In this document: piece after piece, positions 5,431 through 13,203 of the stretch
Position numbering within the stretch: position 1 is the first letter of the stretch
Layout: the number at the start of each line of letters is the position of its first letter
Assembly: GCA_035295665.1 (NCBI GenBank)
Contig: DATGIQ010000036.1
Span: 1-13,203 of the forward strand
DNA from: DATGIQ01 sp035295665
GTDB taxonomy: Bacteria; Planctomycetota; Planctomycetia; Gemmatales; Gemmataceae
Reading direction: 5' to 3'
DNA length: 13,203 nucleotides
Made by a program: the position numbers and the translations under genes
The notes under the pieces: generated by a model
Database searches by the model: none
Seen by the model: only the letters and a program-made list of their open reading frames with translations
Told to the model about the DNA's origin: nothing

Positions 5431-8400
5431 ATGAATACCATGAACGGCGCTTCGGAATTCTTCGCCGAACACTGGTTCAGCATCCTGCTCTTGGCGATTG
5501 CCCTGGTCCTGGGGGCGTCGCTGCTGAACGTCTGGCGACGCCGGCGGGAGTGGTCCTGGCCCCTCATGCTCACGGGCTCCGCCTTCTCGTTGCTGGGAGT
5601 CGGCGGGCTAACCTTGCAGACGGAATGGGGGCTGTGGCTTTCCGGAGCCATGCTGGCCGTTCTATTTATCATGGTGCTGCTGGTCATTACGACCGGGTCA
5701 TGGTCGGCGCTACTCGGTTACGGGGTGGGGGCGCTCCTGCTACTCGGTGTGGGCGGCCTGGGCAACCGTGCCATTGCCCGCGGGCTGTCGGAGACTGGCA
5801 AAGTCTTGGCAAGTCTGGAGCCGACCCAGCCGTGGTGGCTGTTGCTGCTCGGTTTGATCCCCCTCATCGTGCTCTTGAGTTATCGCAGCTTGGCCGGGCT
5901 CGGACCGGTCCGCCGCTGGGTGGCCATCACGCTGCGGTGTGCGCTCATTCTGCTCTTGACGTTGGCCCTCGCCGAAGTTCGCATCCGGCATCAAAACGAA
6001 AACGTCACCGTACTGTTCCTGGTCGACCGCTCGTTGAGCATTCCGGAAGAATTCGACCCTGAAGCGCCGACCGATTCGCCCCGTGTCGATCTGCGCTGGG
6101 ACCGCGTGGAGAAATTCCTCAACGATACCGTCTCCATGCGTGGACCTGAGCACAAATACGACCGGGCCGGCCTGATCCTTTTTGGCCGCCGACCACGCCT
6201 GGAACTGCCCCCCAGCAATGCACCGTTGTTCAATTTCCACTTCAAGGACGCAGCCAGCAACATCGATGGCAACTACACCGATATCGCGGCGGCGATCAAG
6301 CTGGCGCTGGCTTCCTTCCCGGAAGGGACCGGCAAACGAATGGTGCTGCTCAGCGACGGCAACGAAAACCTCGGCAATGCTGAAGAGCAGGCCCGAATTG
6401 CCAAGCTCAATGGGGCGCAGATCGATGTCGTGCCGCTGGCTTCCGGTTATCGTAACGAGAACGAAGTCCTGGTGCAGAGCGTGGAGGCGCCACCCAAGAC
6501 CGAGCAAGGTTCGCGCGTGCCGATCCGTGTCCTGATCCGCAGTTACCATCCCCGCACTGTCTACGGCATGCTGACGTTGGAACAGCTGACGGATGGGACG
6601 ATGGTCCCCGTCGACGATTCCCCGCGCAACGTTCAGCTCCGCCCGGGTCTGAATTCGTTCAGTTTTCAGCAGCCGTTGGCCAACCGGCAACAATCGTATT
6701 CGTACCGGGCCATCTTCGAGCCCAAGGCGGCCCAAAACGAACGCGGCGGCTTGACCGCGGGCCTTGCCGGCGACCGGGTGCAGAACAACAGTGCGACGAC
6801 CCACGTGGTGGCTCTCGGTCAGCGTCGCATCCTCATCGTCGAACCACGGGCCGGCGACCACCAGCTCCTGGTGGATCGACTTAGCCAGGTCGGCAACTCG
6901 AAATACAAGGTCCACGCGATCACGGTGGAAGCCTTGCCGCAGTCCAAAGCCGATCTGGCCGTCTTCCTCAGCAATTATGATTGCCTGATTCTCGCCAACG
7001 TGGCTGCCAGCGATGTAGAACCGGACAGCCAGGGCAATGTGCAGCAGACCGGCGTGATCACGGAAGAACAACAGGAGACCATTCGCAGCAACACGCACGA
7101 CCAGGGCTGCGGCCTCATCATGATCGGCGGCCCGAACGGTTTCGGCGCTGGCGGCTGGCAAGGCACGCCAGTGGAGAAGGCGCTGCCGGTCGATTGCGAT
7201 ATCAAGTCCTTCAAGGTGCAAGGCAAAGGGGGCTTGGCCCTGATCATGCACGCCTGCGAAATGGCTGACGGGAACCGCTGGGAGAAGGAGATCGCCAAAC
7301 TGGCCATCAAGAAGCTTTCCCCCATGGATGAAGTGGGGATCATTCACTGGGAATGGGGCGGACACAAGTGGCACATCCCGCTGCAAGTGATCGGTGCTAA
7401 ACGCAACACGCTCTTGGGCCTGGTGGACCGCCTAACTCCCGGCGACATGCCCGACATGGATGGGGCACTGAAGATGGCCTACGACAAGCTCGTCGAATCG
7501 GAACGCCAGCTGGCTACCAAGCACATTATCCTGATCACCGATGGCGACCCGCAACACTCAGACAAGGCCATGTTGGCTCGGATGCGACAGAACAAGGTCA
7601 CCGTAACCACGGTGGGCGTGGCCACCCACGGCGTCAACGAAGACCAAAAGCTCATCGACATTGCGAGCAAAACCGGCGGCCGGTTTTACAAGGTGGTCAA
7701 TCCCCGCCAACTCCCAGCCATCTACATCAAGGAAACACGGATCGTCAGCCGTTCGTTCATGTATGAGCAGCGTTTCCTTCCCCGGCTGGTGCTGAAGAGC
7801 GGTCCGACCGAACGTCTGCCGGATCCGTTACCGCCGCTGTACGGTTATGTCCGGACCACACCCAAGCCGTCGCCGCTCGTGGAAATGCCGATTGTCGGAC
7901 CGCCGCAGCCCGATGGCGTGGACTTCCCGATTCTGGCTTATTGGCAATACGGCCTCGGCCGGTCGGTGGCGGTCACTTCCGATGCGCGCACGTCGCGGGA
8001 CCAGCGTCGTTTTCTCGGCTGGGACCGCGAGTGGGCCGGATCCGAAATGTATTCGAAGTTTTGGGAACAGGTCGTGGATTATGCGCTGCGGCCCACGGAG
8101 TCCGGCCAATTGACCATGACGACGGAGTACCACGACGGCAAAGTGAAGGTGACCGTGGAAGCACACGGTGAGCGCGATGGCAAAAAGGACCAGCCGCTCA
8201 CGGACTTGATCCTGGAAGGCGGCATCACGGCGCCGTCGGCCAAGGCGGACGAGCTACGCAAAGTGCAACCCCACTTTGAACAAAAGCGGAGCGGCGTATA
8301 CGAGGCCGAATTCAAAGCCGAGGAGGCAGGCTCGTATTTCATCAATGCCGTGGCCAAGCGCATGAAAGACGGCAAGCTCGTGGATGTCGACAGTGTCCGC

Positions 8401-9048
8401 GCCGGCGTCACCGTTCCTTATTCACCGGAATTTGCAGACAACGAAAGCAACACCAGCTTGCTCGAAAAAGTGCGCGAGATTACGGGAGGAAAGACCATTC
8501 CGGAGGAAGATCTGGCCAAGGCCGCATCTCCCAACGATCCGGCTGCGGAAGCGACCCGCTCCGAGCTGGCCCGGGAAGTCTTCCGTGCCGGGCTGCCGCA
8601 ATTCAAAAACCTGCAGCCGGTCTGGTTCTGGTTGGTGTTTCTGACGGGCGTGTTGCTGTTCTTTGATGTGGCGGTGCGGCGCATCGCGCTCCAGCCCGCT
8701 GAAGTTGCCGCCGGGGCAACCCGTGTCTGGGAGCGGCTCCGTGGCCGAACGACCCACGAAGATCAGACACCGCAATTCATCGACCGCTTACAGAGTCGCA
8801 AGCTTCAGGTCAGCGAGGCGCTGGATCAATTGCGAGCCGCACGCCGGTTCGATGCCGGAGAGCAGGCGACCGCCGCTCCACAGGGGGCTGATGAAGCGAC
8901 TGCCGCACCTCCCCGACCGCCGGTGCCACGACCAACGCCCCAACCCAAGATTGCGCCGGAATCGCCCCAAGAAGCAACCGACTACGCCAGCCGGCTTCTG
9001 AAAGCCAAGAAACGGGTTTGGCAAGACCGTGGCGAGGAATCCGAATAA
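5431..9048 (+). CDS. Large membrane VWA protein with N-terminal transmembrane bundle, two VWA-like domains and GATase1-like segments
   Basis: A 1205-residue membrane protein. Hydrophobic segments at about 16-34, 43-62, 68-88, 91-110, 135-150 and 164-181 form an N-terminal bundle; one more at about 1063-1081 (VWFWLVFLTGVLLFFDV) precedes a cytoplasm-like tail with a Pro/Ala-rich stretch. Between them, VWA domain 1 (about 191-337) has an intact metal-ion adhesion site: D199-x-S201-x-S203, T283 and D309 (LLSDGNEN). Residues about 345-460 look like a beta-sandwich. A GATase1-like fold follows (RRILIVEPRAG, 465-475; CGLIMIGGPNGFGAGG, 560-575). VWA-like domain 2 (about 599-770) keeps LITDGDP but has lost the DxSxS motif. 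Residues about 832-885 (DFPILAYWQYGLGRSVAVTSD) resume a GATase1-like segment. MoxR starts 33 bp downstream, so it is probably the membrane VWA partner of that ATPase. No clear Shine-Dalgarno; the hairpin lies just upstream. Biochemical function unknown. Confidence 0.88.
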   Translation: MNTMNGASEFFAEHWFSILLLAIALVLGASLLNVWRRRREWSWPLMLTGSAFSLLGVGGLTLQTEWGLWLSGAMLAVLFIMVLLVITTGSWSALLGYGVGALLLLGVGGLGNRAIARGLSETGKVLASLEPTQPWWLLLLGLIPLIVLLSYRSLAGLGPVRRWVAITLRCALILLLTLALAEVRIRHQNENVTVLFLVDRSLSIPEEFDPEAPTDSPRVDLRWDRVEKFLNDTVSMRGPEHKYDRAGLILFGRRPRLELPPSNAPLFNFHFKDAASNIDGNYTDIAAAIKLALASFPEGTGKRMVLLSDGNENLGNAEEQARIAKLNGAQIDVVPLASGYRNENEVLVQSVEAPPKTEQGSRVPIRVLIRSYHPRTVYGMLTLEQLTDGTMVPVDDSPRNVQLRPGLNSFSFQQPLANRQQSYSYRAIFEPKAAQNERGGLTAGLAGDRVQNNSATTHVVALGQRRILIVEPRAGDHQLLVDRLSQVGNSKYKVHAITVEALPQSKADLAVFLSNYDCLILANVAASDVEPDSQGNVQQTGVITEEQQETIRSNTHDQGCGLIMIGGPNGFGAGGWQGTPVEKALPVDCDIKSFKVQGKGGLALIMHACEMADGNRWEKEIAKLAIKKLSPMDEVGIIHWEWGGHKWHIPLQVIGAKRNTLLGLVDRLTPGDMPDMDGALKMAYDKLVESERQLATKHIILITDGDPQHSDKAMLARMRQNKVTVTTVGVATHGVNEDQKLIDIASKTGGRFYKVVNPRQLPAIYIKETRIVSRSFMYEQRFLPRLVLKSGPTERLPDPLPPLYGYVRTTPKPSPLVEMPIVGPPQPDGVDFPILAYWQYGLGRSVAVTSDARTSRDQRRFLGWDREWAGSEMYSKFWEQVVDYALRPTESGQLTMTTEYHDGKVKVTVEAHGERDGKKDQPLTDLILEGGITAPSAKADELRKVQPHFEQKRSGVYEAEFKAEEAGSYFINAVAKRMKDGKLVDVDSVRAGVTVPYSPEFADNESNTSLLEKVREITGGKTIPEEDLAKAASPNDPAAEATRSELAREVFRAGLPQFKNLQPVWFWLVFLTGVLLFFDVAVRRIALQPAEVAAGATRVWERLRGRTTHEDQTPQFIDRLQSRKLQVSEALDQLRAARRFDAGEQATAAPQGADEATAAPPRPPVPRPTPQPKIAPESPQEATDYASRLLKAKKRVWQDRGEESE

Positions 9049-9081
9049 TTTATTGTTCGACCGAGGCAAAGGGCACCGCAC

Positions 9082-10101
9082 ATGGCAATTGAAATGCAAG
9101 AACGAGCTGCTCAATTTCAGAAGGCCTATGGCCAGGTCCAGGCGGAGATCGGCAAGGTGATTGTGGGCCACGCCGACATTGTCCACGGCGTGCTGACCTG
9201 TTTATTTGTCGGCGGGCATGCGCTTCTCGAAGGCGTGCCGGGCCTGGGGAAAACGCTGCTGGTGCGGACGCTGAGCCAGGTTCTCGATCTGGCGTTCAAC
9301 CGCGTCCAGTTCACCCCGGACTTGATGCCGTCCGATATCATCGGCACGAACATCATCATGGAGGCCCCCGATGGCAAGCGTGTCTTCAGCTTCCAGCCCG
9401 GTCCGCTATTCGCGCAGATTGTGCTGGCCGACGAAATCAATCGGGCCACGCCGAAGACGCAGTCGGCTCTCCTGGAGGCGATGCAGGAGCATAGCATCAC
9501 GGTCGGGGGAACGATGCACCGCTTGAAGGAGCCGTTTTTCGTGATGGCCACGCAAAATCCGATCGAGCAGGAGGGCACCTATCCGCTACCCGAAGCGCAG
9601 CTCGATCGCTTCTTCTTCAAGCTGATCGTGAATTACTCGGGCCGCCAGGAGATGGCCACCATCCTGGAACGCACCACGCGTGGCGAATGGCCTCAGCCCG
9701 AGCGTGTGATGAGTGCCGAGGAAATCCGGCAATGGCAGCAACTGGTCCGCGAGGTCCTGGTCGCGCCGCCGGTGCAGGATTATGCGATCCGCCTCGTGTT
9801 GGCCACGCATCCGCAGGGGGAGTTCGCGACGGCGGAAACCAACAAATACATCCGTTGCGGCGGAAGCCCGCGCGGCGCCCAGGCGTTGGTGCTGGCCGGG
9901 AAAGTCCGCGCCCTCTTGGAAGGACGCTTCAACGTCAGCTTCGAAGATATCCGGCGTGTGTACCTGCCGGCGATGCGGCACCGAGTTTTGCTCAACTTCG
10001 AGGCCCAAGCAGAGAACATGGCTTCGGATACGGTGCTCGCGCAGATTCTCAATGACGTTCCGGAGAAGGCCGCCGACGTCGGGGCCGCGGTGCGAGCGTG
10101 A
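9082..10101 (+). CDS. moxR: MoxR-family AAA+ ATPase
   Basis: A 339-residue MoxR ATPase, a cytoplasmic hexameric AAA+ chaperone that works with VWA-domain proteins on maturation of other proteins. Walker A is GVPGLGKT (51-58). Walker B is IVLADE (113-118) with D117 and E118, followed by the family block INRATPKTQSALLEAMQE. Sensor 1 is in MATQNPIEQEGTYPLPEAQLDRF (155-177), with N159. GGSPRGAQALVLAGK, near residue 256, carries the typical MoxR lid-domain motif. Length is normal for the family. The ATG lies 33 bp after the large VWA gene, with only a weak AAAGGG upstream. The expected next gene, DUF58, comes after an unusually long gap of 297 bp. The symbol is the family name; the client is unknown. 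Confidence 0.95.
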   Translation: MAIEMQERAAQFQKAYGQVQAEIGKVIVGHADIVHGVLTCLFVGGHALLEGVPGLGKTLLVRTLSQVLDLAFNRVQFTPDLMPSDIIGTNIIMEAPDGKRVFSFQPGPLFAQIVLADEINRATPKTQSALLEAMQEHSITVGGTMHRLKEPFFVMATQNPIEQEGTYPLPEAQLDRFFFKLIVNYSGRQEMATILERTTRGEWPQPERVMSAEEIRQWQQLVREVLVAPPVQDYAIRLVLATHPQGEFATAETNKYIRCGGSPRGAQALVLAGKVRALLEGRFNVSFEDIRRVYLPAMRHRVLLNFEAQAENMASDTVLAQILNDVPEKAADVGAAVRA

Positions 10102-10417
10102 TTTGCTCGTTGGTGGATTCTTCCAAATTCGGCTCGAAGGCATCGGGAATATGGTCCAGAAGCAGGCGCCCCGCAGCTTCGAGGTGAGGAATCACGTGGT
10201 AAAGGAATCCCGCCACTTCGGCGTCAGCTCTCGGGCGGTCGAACTTGCTGGGATGTTCGTAGATGGCTGACAGCCGCTTCAGGTCGTCGAGCCAGTCCGT
10301 CCTATGAAGGGTGAAATTCCGCTTGGCGATTGCGCACCCCTTTGGATCATCGAGTTTTTGGTACCAATGAGATATGGAATCCAGAAGTGACTCTTTCCAT
10401 GGCTGACACGCAATCAC
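10049..10417 (-). CDS. Possible antisense hypothetical gene or gene remnant between moxR and DUF58
   Basis: An open frame of 122 codons, GTG start at 10417, lies opposite the operon. It fills the 297-bp spacer and overlaps the last 53 bp of moxR and the first 19 bp of the DUF58 gene. The middle (about residues 35-100, e.g. DWLDDLKRLSAIYEHPSKF and FLYHVIPHLEAAGRLLLDHI) has protein-like helical composition and G/C-rich third positions, as expected of coding DNA here. The first 30 codons are poorer in third-position GC, and the last 17 codons (Arg/Pro-rich, antisense to moxR) look like a shadow. There is no good ribosome binding site and no family I recognise. It could be a small real gene, a truncated remnant of an inserted gene, or chance. 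It also explains this otherwise empty stretch. Confidence 0.3.
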   Translation of the reverse strand: MIACQPWKESLLDSISHWYQKLDDPKGCAIAKRNFTLHRTDWLDDLKRLSAIYEHPSKFDRPRADAEVAGFLYHVIPHLEAAGRLLLDHIPDAFEPNLEESTNEQITLAPRPRRRRPSPERH

Positions 10418-11292
10418 AACCCCTGCTCGATCCCGACTTCCTGGCCCGACTTGAACAACTGGAGCTGGTCTCGAAGAAGATCTTCATGGGCCGGATGAAA
10501 GGCGAACGCCGTAGCAAGCGCAAAGGCCAGAGCGTTGAGTTTGCCGACTACCGCAATTACGTGGTCGGCGACGACCTCCGCTTCCTCGATTGGAACCTGT
10601 TCGCTCGTCTGGATCGGTTATTTATCCGCCTGTTCATGGAGGAGGAAGATCTCCATTTTTACATCCTCCTCGACAACAGCCTGTCGATGGACTTTGGTAC
10701 CCCGAGCAAGCTGCATTTCGCCAAGCAACTGGCGGCGGCGCTGGGCTTCATCGGGCTGGTGAACATGGACCGGGTTGTGATCGAGGCATTCAACGACCGG
10801 CTGACGCAGAGCATGCCACCGGTCCGTGGCCGGCGCAGCTTGTGGCGGCTGCTCGATTTTCTGCGTAAGATTGAGCCGGCCGGCCCGAGCAACTTGCGGC
10901 AAGCCCTGAAGACGTTCACGCTCAAGTGTAGCGGCAAGGGCATCGTCGTACTTTTGAGCGATGTCATGGACAAGGGGGGATACGAGGATGCGTTGCGCTA
11001 TCTGGTGACCCGCCAGCTCGATATTTACGTCATCCAGATCCTCTCCCAAGAAGAAATCGAACCCGAAGTCGTCGGCGACCTAAAACTCGTCGACATCGAG
11101 GACGAGGACATCGCGGAGATTACGGTCAGTGCCCCGTTGCTGAAACGCTACAAACAGAACCTTGCCGCTTACCGAGCGGCGTTGCACGAGTTCTGCACAC
11201 GGCGTGGCATCACCTATTTGTTTACGAGCAATCAGGTGCCGTTTGACCGACTGGTGCTTACCTATTTGCGGCAACGAGGCTTGGTGAAGTGA
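10399..11292 (+). CDS. DUF58 family protein (VWA-like partner of MoxR)
   Basis: A 297-residue soluble DUF58 protein, the usual neighbour of MoxR ATPases. The hallmark block VEFADYRNYVVGDDLR (46-61) followed by FLDWNLFARLDRLFIRLF (62-79) is present. The VWA-like fold then starts at FYILLDNSLSMDFG (87-100), with a DxSxS metal site at D92, S94 and S96. LLSDVMD (185-191, D188) supplies the usual later aspartate; the threonine position appears to be S164. No signal peptide or transmembrane segment is visible, so it should sit in the cytoplasm beside MoxR. The ATG at 10399 is preferred over a TTG in the same frame at 10330 because the peptide before it is unlike the family. No convincing Shine-Dalgarno precedes it. 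The next gene starts 8 bp after its stop. Confidence 0.92.
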   Translation: MADTQSQPLLDPDFLARLEQLELVSKKIFMGRMKGERRSKRKGQSVEFADYRNYVVGDDLRFLDWNLFARLDRLFIRLFMEEEDLHFYILLDNSLSMDFGTPSKLHFAKQLAAALGFIGLVNMDRVVIEAFNDRLTQSMPPVRGRRSLWRLLDFLRKIEPAGPSNLRQALKTFTLKCSGKGIVVLLSDVMDKGGYEDALRYLVTRQLDIYVIQILSQEEIEPEVVGDLKLVDIEDEDIAEITVSAPLLKRYKQNLAAYRAALHEFCTRRGITYLFTSNQVPFDRLVLTYLRQRGLVK

Positions 11293-11300
11293 GGTGGGCG

Positions 11301-13203
11301 ATGGCGAGGGGCTCTACAACCCGGTTGGCCGGCCTGGCTCGAATCTGGTTTCCGTTGGCTTTGCTAGCTCTGCTTGTCCTGGCAATCCCGGGCCTGATGC
11401 TGTTCGGGCTCCATCTGTACGGCGGCGAAGGGGCGTTTAACTCCTGGCTACAAGATCGCTTTCAGCTTAGCTATCACATTCCGCTCGTGTGGTGGATGGC
11501 ACTGATTCTCTTGCTCGTGCCGTTGGCCATTGTGCTGCTCTATTTTCTGAAGCTCAAGCGCAAGCCGCTCAGCGTGCCGAGCACGTTTTTATGGCGGAAG
11601 AGCATCGAGGATCTCCATGTCAACGCACTCTTCCAATGGCTGCGACAGAACCTGTTACTTTTGTTGCAGCTCCTGGCGATGCTGCTGTTGATTTACTCGA
11701 TCATGGATTTCCGCGTGCACGGCTACTCGAAGCAAGGCAAGCATTACATTCTCATGGTTGATAACTCCGCGAGCATGGGAGCAACGGATGTCACCCCGAG
11801 CCGGCTGCACTGGGCTCGGCAGGAAGCGCTCAAGGAAATCGACGCCGCCACGGACAACGATTATGGCATGGTAATTGTCTTCAATTCCAGCGCCCAGATC
11901 CTCCAATCCTACACCAACAATCGGGGCCAGCTCCGCTCGGCCGTGGAGCGGATCGAGCAAACGCAACGGCCAACCCGCATCGAGGAGGCGCTGAGCCTGG
12001 CTGATAGTCTCGCCAATCCGAACCGCTCGGCGGATGATGCCAGCGTGCGCCCGACCGGCGTCGAACCGGGGAAGGAGCGAACCTATGTCCCCGCCGAAGG
12101 GATCAAGGATACCGAGGTCCACCTCTTCTCGGACGGCCGATTCCCCGAATTGCCCGATTTTTCGCTCGGGAACCTGATTATTCATTTTCATGCCGCCGGG
12201 AAGCTGGAAAGGCAAGAGGTAACGCCTGAACTCCTCCGCGTCGCCGGGCAGACGTCAGCCGGCAACGTCGCGGTCGGCCCCGCGATTGTGAACAATGTCG
12301 CTCTGGTTGCCTTTAACGCCACCCGCGACGAAGACGATCCCACCAAGCTCCAGGTCTTTGCCCGGGTGCTCAATTTCCGGAAGGATCCCGCCCAAGTGAA
12401 AATCGAGCTCGAAGTTCTGGGGCGGGGCCAAACGATCGGCGTCCATGAGCAGAAAATCGAATTGCCGGCGCGCCACCTCAAAATCGAGAAGATGCCCGAG
12501 CCGACTCCGGTGGGAGCCGCCAATGATTCCGAGAAGCCCGCGCCGCAGGAAACGTTCTTCCTCCAGACCATGCCCAGCGAAGCATCGATCACGTTTGACT
12601 TGACGGACATCGACGATCGGGCCAATGTGGTGTTGCATGCCAAGCTGGTTGGCCTGGCCGATCATTTCCCGCTGGACGATGAAGCCTGGCTCGTGATCGG
12701 CGTGGTTCGCAAGGCACGGATTCTGCTGGTTGGCAATCCTAACGAGGCGTTGGAAGCATTTTTTGCCGACGCTTCGACCGGGAAGGTGGCGACCCTCACG
12801 CGATTGCCTCCGCCGGATCTGGCGAAGGATACGTATCGCCTGGCCGCCCGCAACGGCGACTATGACCTGGTCATCTTCGATCGCTGCGGTCCGGCCTCGG
12901 AAGAAGAGATGCCGCGGGCGAACACATTTTTTATCGGCTACCCGCCGCCTCCGTGGAAGCGGGACACGCTAGAGAAGCTCAACAATCCGCAAATCAAGGG
13001 TTGGATGGGGAAGCACGCGATCCTCCGTTACCTGGTCGCGCTTCAGGAAGTGGGCGTCGCCGAAGCGTTCAAGGTGCCCGAAATACCGGAGCGTAATCGC
13101 TTGATCGAGATTGATCAGAAGAACGCGCTTCTGTTCACGCGGACGCGCGAATCGTTCACTGACCTCGTGATGACGTTCCCCATCCTGACCGACAAAGGTG
13201 AAT
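11301..13203 (+). CDS. BatA-like membrane VWA protein (C-terminus outside the window)
   Basis: An uninterrupted frame from the ATG at 11301 to the right edge, 634 codons so far with no stop. GAGGTG at 11291-11296 gives a good ribosome binding site overlapping the DUF58 stop, so the two are co-translated or tightly co-transcribed. Hydrophobic segments lie at about 18-37, 63-82 and 115-135. The last two flank the aerotolerance-regulator (BatA) N-terminal motif LSVPSTFLWRKSIEDL. A VWA domain follows at about 148-290, with an intact metal site: D154-N-S156-A-S158, T225 and D278 (LFSDGR). A beta-sandwich-like region spans about 300-460. At about 471 a second alpha/beta fold begins (KARILLVGNPNEALEAF, then DYDLVIFDRCGP), resembling the GATase1-like part of the 5431-9048 product. 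The domain order therefore parallels that larger protein. It likely forms the membrane-side partner of MoxR/DUF58. Confidence 0.88.
   Translation, partial: MARGSTTRLAGLARIWFPLALLALLVLAIPGLMLFGLHLYGGEGAFNSWLQDRFQLSYHIPLVWWMALILLLVPLAIVLLYFLKLKRKPLSVPSTFLWRKSIEDLHVNALFQWLRQNLLLLLQLLAMLLLIYSIMDFRVHGYSKQGKHYILMVDNSASMGATDVTPSRLHWARQEALKEIDAATDNDYGMVIVFNSSAQILQSYTNNRGQLRSAVERIEQTQRPTRIEEALSLADSLANPNRSADDASVRPTGVEPGKERTYVPAEGIKDTEVHLFSDGRFPELPDFSLGNLIIHFHAAGKLERQEVTPELLRVAGQTSAGNVAVGPAIVNNVALVAFNATRDEDDPTKLQVFARVLNFRKDPAQVKIELEVLGRGQTIGVHEQKIELPARHLKIEKMPEPTPVGAANDSEKPAPQETFFLQTMPSEASITFDLTDIDDRANVVLHAKLVGLADHFPLDDEAWLVIGVVRKARILLVGNPNEALEAFFADASTGKVATLTRLPPPDLAKDTYRLAARNGDYDLVIFDRCGPASEEEMPRANTFFIGYPPPPWKRDTLEKLNNPQIKGWMGKHAILRYLVALQEVGVAEAFKVPEIPERNRLIEIDQKNALLFTRTRESFTDLVMTFPILTDKGE

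Noticed and set aside
7210..7260. C609 or C560 of the large VWA protein as a catalytic glutamine amidotransferase cysteine
   Set aside because: No His-Glu partner motif or proper nucleophile elbow was found around either residue; the fold similarity alone does not support amidotransferase activity.
5740..7386. A 548-codon open frame on the minus strand, opposite the large VWA gene
   Set aside because: It is the antisense shadow of a GC-rich coding frame; it has no recognisable domains, and the plus-strand protein has clear VWA and membrane features.
11655..12215. A 186-codon minus-strand frame opposite the BatA-like gene
   Set aside because: It is a shadow: the plus frame is open for over 1.9 kb and encodes transmembrane segments and an intact VWA metal site.

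Overview
The window looks like a chromosomal segment of a planctomycete (Planctomycetota, possibly near Gemmata/Pirellula relatives). The grounds are indirect: GC-rich DNA with strong G/C preference at third codon positions, a small clan AA aspartic protease of a type I associate with planctomycetes and cyanobacteria, an NHL-repeat lipoprotein, and a MoxR / DUF58 / BatA-like / giant VWA membrane protein cluster. No rRNA or marker gene is present, so the lineage is inferred.

Layout. (1) Positions 1-750, minus strand: a molybdenum hydroxylase pair of the xanthine dehydrogenase family. It has a Tat-exported 2Fe-2S subunit followed 3 bp later by the start of the molybdopterin-binding subunit, which leaves the window. 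(2) 751-1028: a divergent promoter region. (3) 1029-1811, plus strand: tryptophan 2,3-dioxygenase with a GTG start. (4) 1873-4177, minus strand: three genes in transcription order, namely a clan AA aspartic protease (3743-4177), a secreted alpha/beta hydrolase (2652-3635) and a small exported protein with two STN-like domains (1873-2622). The last two are tightly spaced and have strong Shine-Dalgarno sequences. (5) 4178-4424: a second divergent intergenic region. (6) 4425-13203, plus strand: an NHL six-blade propeller lipoprotein, a short intergenic palindrome, a 1205-residue membrane protein with two VWA-like domains, a MoxR AAA+ ATPase, a DUF58 protein and a BatA-like VWA protein that is still open at the right edge. 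A roughly 300-bp spacer between moxR and the DUF58 gene carries a plausible antisense ORF.

How the genes fit together. MoxR ATPases with DUF58 and VWA membrane proteins form a recognised association (Bat/MoxR-type clusters) thought to act as a metal-dependent chaperone or maturation machine at the membrane. This version has three VWA-type proteins, one of which contains an intact and a degenerate MIDAS site in the same chain, plus an upstream surface-anchored NHL propeller. The left-hand genes look like ordinary metabolic and secreted-protein genes with no evident link to it. No tRNA, rRNA, CRISPR array, transposase or phage gene was seen.
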